DNA of 64,000 nt from Typhlomys cinereus (taxonomy: Eukaryota; Chordata; Mammalia; Rodentia; Platacanthomyidae): assembly GCA_023101885.1 (NCBI GenBank), contig JALPQD010000241.1, forward strand, positions 496,001 to 560,000, written 5' to 3'. Under the pieces are notes generated by a model, which was not told where the DNA came from, ran no database searches, and saw nothing but the letters and a program-made list of their open reading frames with translations. This document shows, one piece after another, positions 60,091 to 64,000 of the stretch; the first letter of the stretch is position 1; each line of letters opens with the position of its first letter. The position numbers and the translations under genes are program-made.

Positions 60091-60336
60091 AATTTTCTGA
60101 CTACTTTGGTTTTCATTCCTTCTTTTCGTTTGATATGTATTCTTTATGTTCTGAGGATGTTACTAAAGTTTTTCTTTTAAAGTGATTCCTTTCTTTTTTT
60201 TTCCACTTTTCATAATTTTTTAAGGGAAAGAATGTGTTTATTTGGACTTACAATTTCAAAGGGATAGAGTCCATCTTGGTGGGAAAGCATGACAATAGGC
60301 ATGGGCAGCTCACATTGTATCCACACCTAGGAATTA

Positions 60337-60353
60337 GAGAAGGAGGGAAGGAA

Positions 60354-60404
<51 letters not shown>

Positions 60405-60446
60405 GAGAGAAAGAAAGCAAGAAAGACAGCAAGAAAGAAAGACAGC

Positions 60447-60530
<84 letters not shown>

Positions 60531-60580
60531 AAAAAAGAAAGAAAGAAAGAAAATGAAAAGAAAGAAAAAGAAAAGACAGG
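60337..60580. repeat. Long purine tract: (GA)n then (GAAA)n
   Basis: GGAAG and GA repeats (60340-60412) pass into about 30 GAAA/GAAAG units (60412-60575), almost all purine on the plus strand. The 134-codon plus frame (60234-60638) and its antisense partners are low-complexity translations, not genes. Confidence 0.97.
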
Positions 60581-60639
60581 AAGTGGGGCTGTGCTGGAAA
60601 CTTCAAGGCTTATTCCCAGTGAAGTACTTTATTCCTGAA

Positions 60640-61455
60640 AATTTCATACATAAATGCAACGAATGTTTTTATTTTAATCTCTTACTTCCCCACTCTGTCC
60701 TGCTTCATTTGTTTACTTTCCTAGCCAGTCTCTCTTTCTTACTTTCTCACCTTTTTGCCTTTTTGACCCATTTGGTTTCATCTGGGATGTCTATGTTTGT
60801 ATAATATCTGAATACTTGTTGGGGCATAAATGACTTATAACGAAGTAAATCATTAAGTAGGGAAATTCCTCTCCACCTCTGGCATTAGCCTTAAATAGTC
60901 TGTTAGGAAGATATAGAATTTTTTAAGATCTTCCCTCATCCATGGTGAAATATTCCTTCTTAACTTAAATTCCTGCTAGGTGGTTATTAGAATTTGTCAT
61001 TCTCCTTCAGCTTCAATCCATTTATAATGCAGGTCTATTTTGTGGTTAGCAGGTCTGGGAGATGGGGAGCAGTCTATGAAGTTTCTATTAAATCATACTT
61101 TTGAAGGTCGACATCTTGAGTCTATAGTCTCAGTAATTATCTTTCTTGTGGTTTAGCTTTCCTCTAGTATCCAAATCCTCTCATTGGTTGCAGTGTTTTC
61201 AATCTATTTCCTTGAAGGCTCCTTACTGCCTTCTGGTGAACAGAAAGGTTGAAAGGAAATTTCATCCTGGCAGGGGTTTCCTGAAGAAATTGACCAGGAG
61301 AGTGGGGATTTATTATATGAAAGGCTCTGGGCATATTTTTCAGTGATTAATTTTCCCCTTTCATTTCCATAACAAGGAAAGGATCTTTCTTAAAACTTCA
61401 CTTGTGAGAATTGATGGGATTTATTGAAACAAATCCTAAGAAATGGGTCATTAAG
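60640..61455. other. Unassigned DNA
   Basis: Nothing recognisable was seen. Frames at 60553-60804 and 61146-61346 lack domains. Confidence 0.4.
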
Positions 61456-61466
61456 AAGTTCTCACT

Positions 61467-61737
61467 GGGGTCTGGAGAGGTGGCTCAGGGGTTAAGCCTC
61501 TGTCTTGCAGGCGGAAGGTCCTGAGTTCGGATTCTAGACCCCACGTAAAGACGCCGGGCAGAAGCAGGGGTGGCCTGAGTTTCTGGTCCTGGTAGGGCAG
61601 AACCTTGGATCCCGCAGCAGAGTAAACAAGGAGGATGTGGAGGAGGTCTATGGTGGTTCCAGAATTTGCCTGTGGTTCTATACGCATACACACATACACA
61701 CACACAATTGAATAAATAATAAAAACAATTTAAAAAA
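61467..61737 (+). mobile_element. tRNA-headed SINE with 11-bp target duplication
   Basis: It starts 'ggggtctggagaggtggctc' and carries the A- and B-box-like motifs and the 'ggtcctggtagggcagaacc' body block. It ends in CA/CATA and A-rich sequence. The flanks 'aagttctcact' (61456-61466 and 61738-61748) match exactly. Minus frames 61451-61705 and 61485-61817 are shadows. Confidence 0.93.
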
Positions 61738-61748
61738 AAGTTCTCACT

Positions 61749-62407
61749 GTTACATTTGTGCATGCTCAGTCTTCTTGTCATAACATTTTCTGAAGTGTCA
61801 CTCTCTAGGATCCTCAAGGTTACATGTGATTCAGTGAATTGAGGAGAGGGGTTCCTGGACTAAATGTATCATCAGATGCTCAGCCATGTAATCATCGCAG
61901 ATGTATGACAATGATGTCCAGTGAAAACAGACTAGAACACCATACGGTCTTCTCCTGGAGGAGGATGCAGCGTGATCTTGACTCCAGTAGTAGAGTTGTA
62001 AAATGAATTTTAAGTGCTATCTAGGCAGGAAGTTCATCAGAAACTTAGTCACCTAACTTTTTTCTAGTTTTTTTTTTTTTACTTTTTAAATTCTTTTATA
62101 GTTTCATATATGGGCACAGAAAATTTATGACATTTACACATCTTAATTCCTAACTTAACCCTTCCTCATTTTCCCACTAAAATCCTTCTCTATCTTGTTC
62201 CTATTTTCTTGTCTTTTCCCATATATGTCACACTAAGTTTCATCTTAGTTACTTTTGAGGGCATATGCCTGAGCATTTTCTGGAGGATGAGTCATATATC
62301 AGTATGTATACCACTGAGTAAAGCTTCCCATTTCCACTATCAGCATTAAGCGTCATCAGACTCTTAAGGGGGTTTGTATCTTTCTTAGATTTTTCCCTTC
62401 CTATGAT
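61749..62407. other. Unassigned DNA
   Basis: Nothing recognisable was seen beyond a T-run near 62070. Confidence 0.4.
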
Positions 62408-62677
62408 TGTCATGGTTTGAAATGTGAGTGGTCCCCCACAGGCTGATGCCTTTAGCAGTTAGAGCTTCACTGGAAGAAAGCAGTCAAAGGTGGTGGGGGT
62501 GATTTAATGTTGGTCAACCACACCCTGCTTGAACTAGCAGCATCTTTGAGCTTCCATGATGTCTGCAGCTTCTGTATCTACCCCCTTGAACCATAAGCTG
62601 AATAAATCTCCCTTTCTCCCTTTATGTTATTTGAATCTCAGTGGTGTATCACAGCAACACAAACAGTAACTGATACA
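62408..62677 (+). mobile_element. MaLR 5' LTR
   Basis: A 270-bp LTR runs from 'TGTCATGGTTTGAAATGTG' to 'AGTAACTGATACA'. It is related to the solo LTR at 36245-36528 (same first 19 bases). It has 'gctgaataaatctc' as a poly(A) signal region. Unlike the 36-kb copy it is followed by a primer-binding site and internal sequence. Confidence 0.88.
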
Positions 62678-63913
62678 GAAACTGGTACCAGAGAAGTGGG
62701 GGTGTTACTGGGAGACCGTGAACCTGGTACCAGAAAGAGTTGTGAAGCCGAGAGAAGTATTCCTTTGAAAATATTTGCTGGGGAAAATGTAGGAAAAATT
62801 TGGAATGCTGTGATGGGAAATCTTCGCATCATGAAGACTGGGCCAAAAGTGCCAAGTAGCAGAATTCCAGCTTGCAATGGACTCAAGAGGTACAGAGACT
62901 GTTTTGGGAACTTGACAAGGGGAAAATGGAGAGATATATTGGAAAAGAATTTAATCAAGTTTGCCTTTGTACTAAATGTTTGCCTGAAGTTAAATTCAAG
63001 TGCTGGAATGAGAAATGTTCAAGATAATGTAGTCTTGACAATGCGGCATTGCTGCTTTTTAGTGCTCTTGTTCAGAGTTATGAGAAAAGAAGAGTAAGAA
63101 ATCAGGCATAAAAAATTTAAAAACAGTGAGGTTTGATGAGGAAAAATGTGATGACAAAGTTAAATTGAACCAGAAGAAAGCAGATAGGAAAATGGCAGCT
63201 ATTGTTAAAGAGATAAGCTCCATTAGTGAATCAAGGCCTACTCTCAGTTTGGATAACAGAAGAAACCCTATCTTGAGGAACAACTCCTCAGGGAAGGCTC
63301 CCACTCATAAGAATGCAAATTGTTTTGGAAGAGAATTGCTGAAGTCAGAGTTCCAGAGGAATTACCTGTTCCACAAAAGTGAAGGCCCAAGAGAGATTTT
63401 GTATACACTCAGCACAAAGAAGCTGAGCCAACTGTGAGTCCAGGGGGGCCAATTTCCAACCCAATGTTTAGAAGAACTTTGCAAAGTCATCCACATGGTC
63501 TTGGTTTTAGAGGCATCAAAGATGCAAGAAGGAGGAGATTGTGGATCCTTCCTGCAAGGTTTCAGAGAATTGCAGAATCCAGGCAGCATGCAGTAGGAAG
63601 CCTTAAGTTTAGAGGGTGAAGAAATGCAGTTTGTGCTATGGGGTTAAAGCCTAGTTTGCAATTAAGAAGTTAGTATGTTAGAGATGCAAGAGCAAGCATG
63701 GAACATCTTTCAAGGAAAGCTGTGTATCATGGGGGGAGCCAGCCCAAGAGAATGATGTGTTATATGAGTAGCACTGAAGGGTGGAACCGAAGCCTTTTGG
63801 ATCTGAGATGATTTCAACAACAGACTTACCTATTGCATATGGAGCTGCAGTATTTGGAGTTTGTCATGCTGTTTTTCAGTCTTGTTATGACTGATCTTTC
63901 CTGGATATGCCAC
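62678..63913 (+). mobile_element. MaLR internal region (non-coding)
   Basis: Five bases after the LTR comes a leucine-tRNA-type primer-binding site ('tggtaccagagaagtggg', 62683-62700), the hallmark of the ERVL/MaLR group. The internal sequence continues for about 1.2 kb without recognisable gag, pol or env. The 157-codon frame at 62624-63097 begins in the LTR and shows no retroviral motif, so it is treated as chance. A purine-rich second priming site was not found before 63914, so the 3' part may be cut by the next LTR. Confidence 0.75.
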
Positions 63914-64000
63914 TGGCATAGTTAGGTATAGGTGTCAACTTGAGAGTTGATTCAAGCTCTGGTTACATTTGTAGAGAATCAGTTGTTGAGTTAAGCCCAT
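63914..64000 (+). mobile_element. Start of an LTR of the 13.2-kb family (cut by window edge)
   Basis: 'TGGCATAGTTAGGTATAGG', 'tgtcaacttgagagttga' and 'acatttgtagagaatcag' match the first 85 bp of the 13220 LTR. It differs from the 62408 LTR, so it is probably an independent insertion into the MaLR internal region rather than its 3' LTR. Confidence 0.75.

Noticed and set aside
60234..60638. 134-codon Lys/Glu/Arg-rich ORF
   Set aside because: It is a translation of GA and GAAA microsatellite repeats.
62624..63097. 157-codon plus-strand ORF, the longest frame not in LINE-1 ORF2 or ORF1
   Set aside because: It starts inside the MaLR LTR and crosses the primer-binding site. It has no retroviral or host domain and composition gives no sign of selection.
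62408..64000. LTRs at 62408 and 63914 considered as the two ends of one provirus
   Set aside because: They belong to different LTR families, and no purine-rich primer tract precedes 63914.

Overview
The window is non-coding mammalian nuclear DNA, most probably from a rodent. It is AT-rich and densely filled with interspersed repeats. The rodent call rests on the mix of repeats: LINE-1 copies with rodent-style ORF2 and purine-rich 3' UTRs, B1-type (7SL-derived) and ID/B2/B3/B4-like (tRNA-derived) SINEs, MaLR/ERVL LTRs, and an abundant tRNA-headed SINE with a 'ggctggagaggtggctcagg' head. A myodont lineage, perhaps a dipodoid, would fit, but that is inference. I found no host protein-coding gene, rRNA, true tRNA or CRISPR array. 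Nearly all ORFs of 60-150 codons are chance frames, frames through microsatellites, or pieces of decayed LINE-1 ORFs.

Layout. 1-1.4 kb: old LINE-1 ORF2 remnant (+). 1.4-6.4 kb: mostly unassigned DNA, with a weak 72-bp candidate exon. 6.44-10.45 kb: 5'-truncated LINE-1 (+). 10.4-13.2 kb: unassigned DNA with an old LTR. 13.2-14.25 kb: three insertions side by side (solo LTR, B2/B3-like SINE, short LINE-1). 14.7-15.6 kb: LINE-1 3' UTR. 16-21.2 kb: old LTRs, a solo LTR on the minus strand, pyrimidine tracts and a B4-like SINE with a compound microsatellite. 22.2-32.3 kb: a nest in which a full-length minus-strand LINE-1 (24157-30947, 19-bp target duplication) sits inside an older LINE-1 that also carries a SINE and abuts a third LINE-1 fragment. 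34.4-35.5 kb: another LINE-1 3' UTR. 36.2 kb: MaLR solo LTR with a 5-bp target duplication. 39-41.5 kb: two SINEs and a head-to-head pair of related LTRs. 43.2-43.7 kb: tetranucleotide-rich tract. 44.3-53 kb: the most repeat-poor part and the best place to look for regulatory DNA. 53-54.3 kb: L2 and Tigger-like fossils. 56.5-59.6 kb: ancient LINE-1 (-). 60.3-60.6 kb: long purine tract. 61.5 kb: SINE. 62.4-64.0 kb: MaLR LTR, primer-binding site and internal region, then the start of another LTR.

The LINE-1 copies are the plausible source of reverse transcriptase for the SINEs, but every LINE-1 here is broken. The LTRs are solo or non-coding. I see no new biological system. The features most worth a second look are the nested insertions, the SINE and LTR families, an ORF2 piece copied into a LINE-1 3' UTR, a small array of hairpins with a compensatory base change, and repeat-poor blocks that could be conserved non-coding elements.
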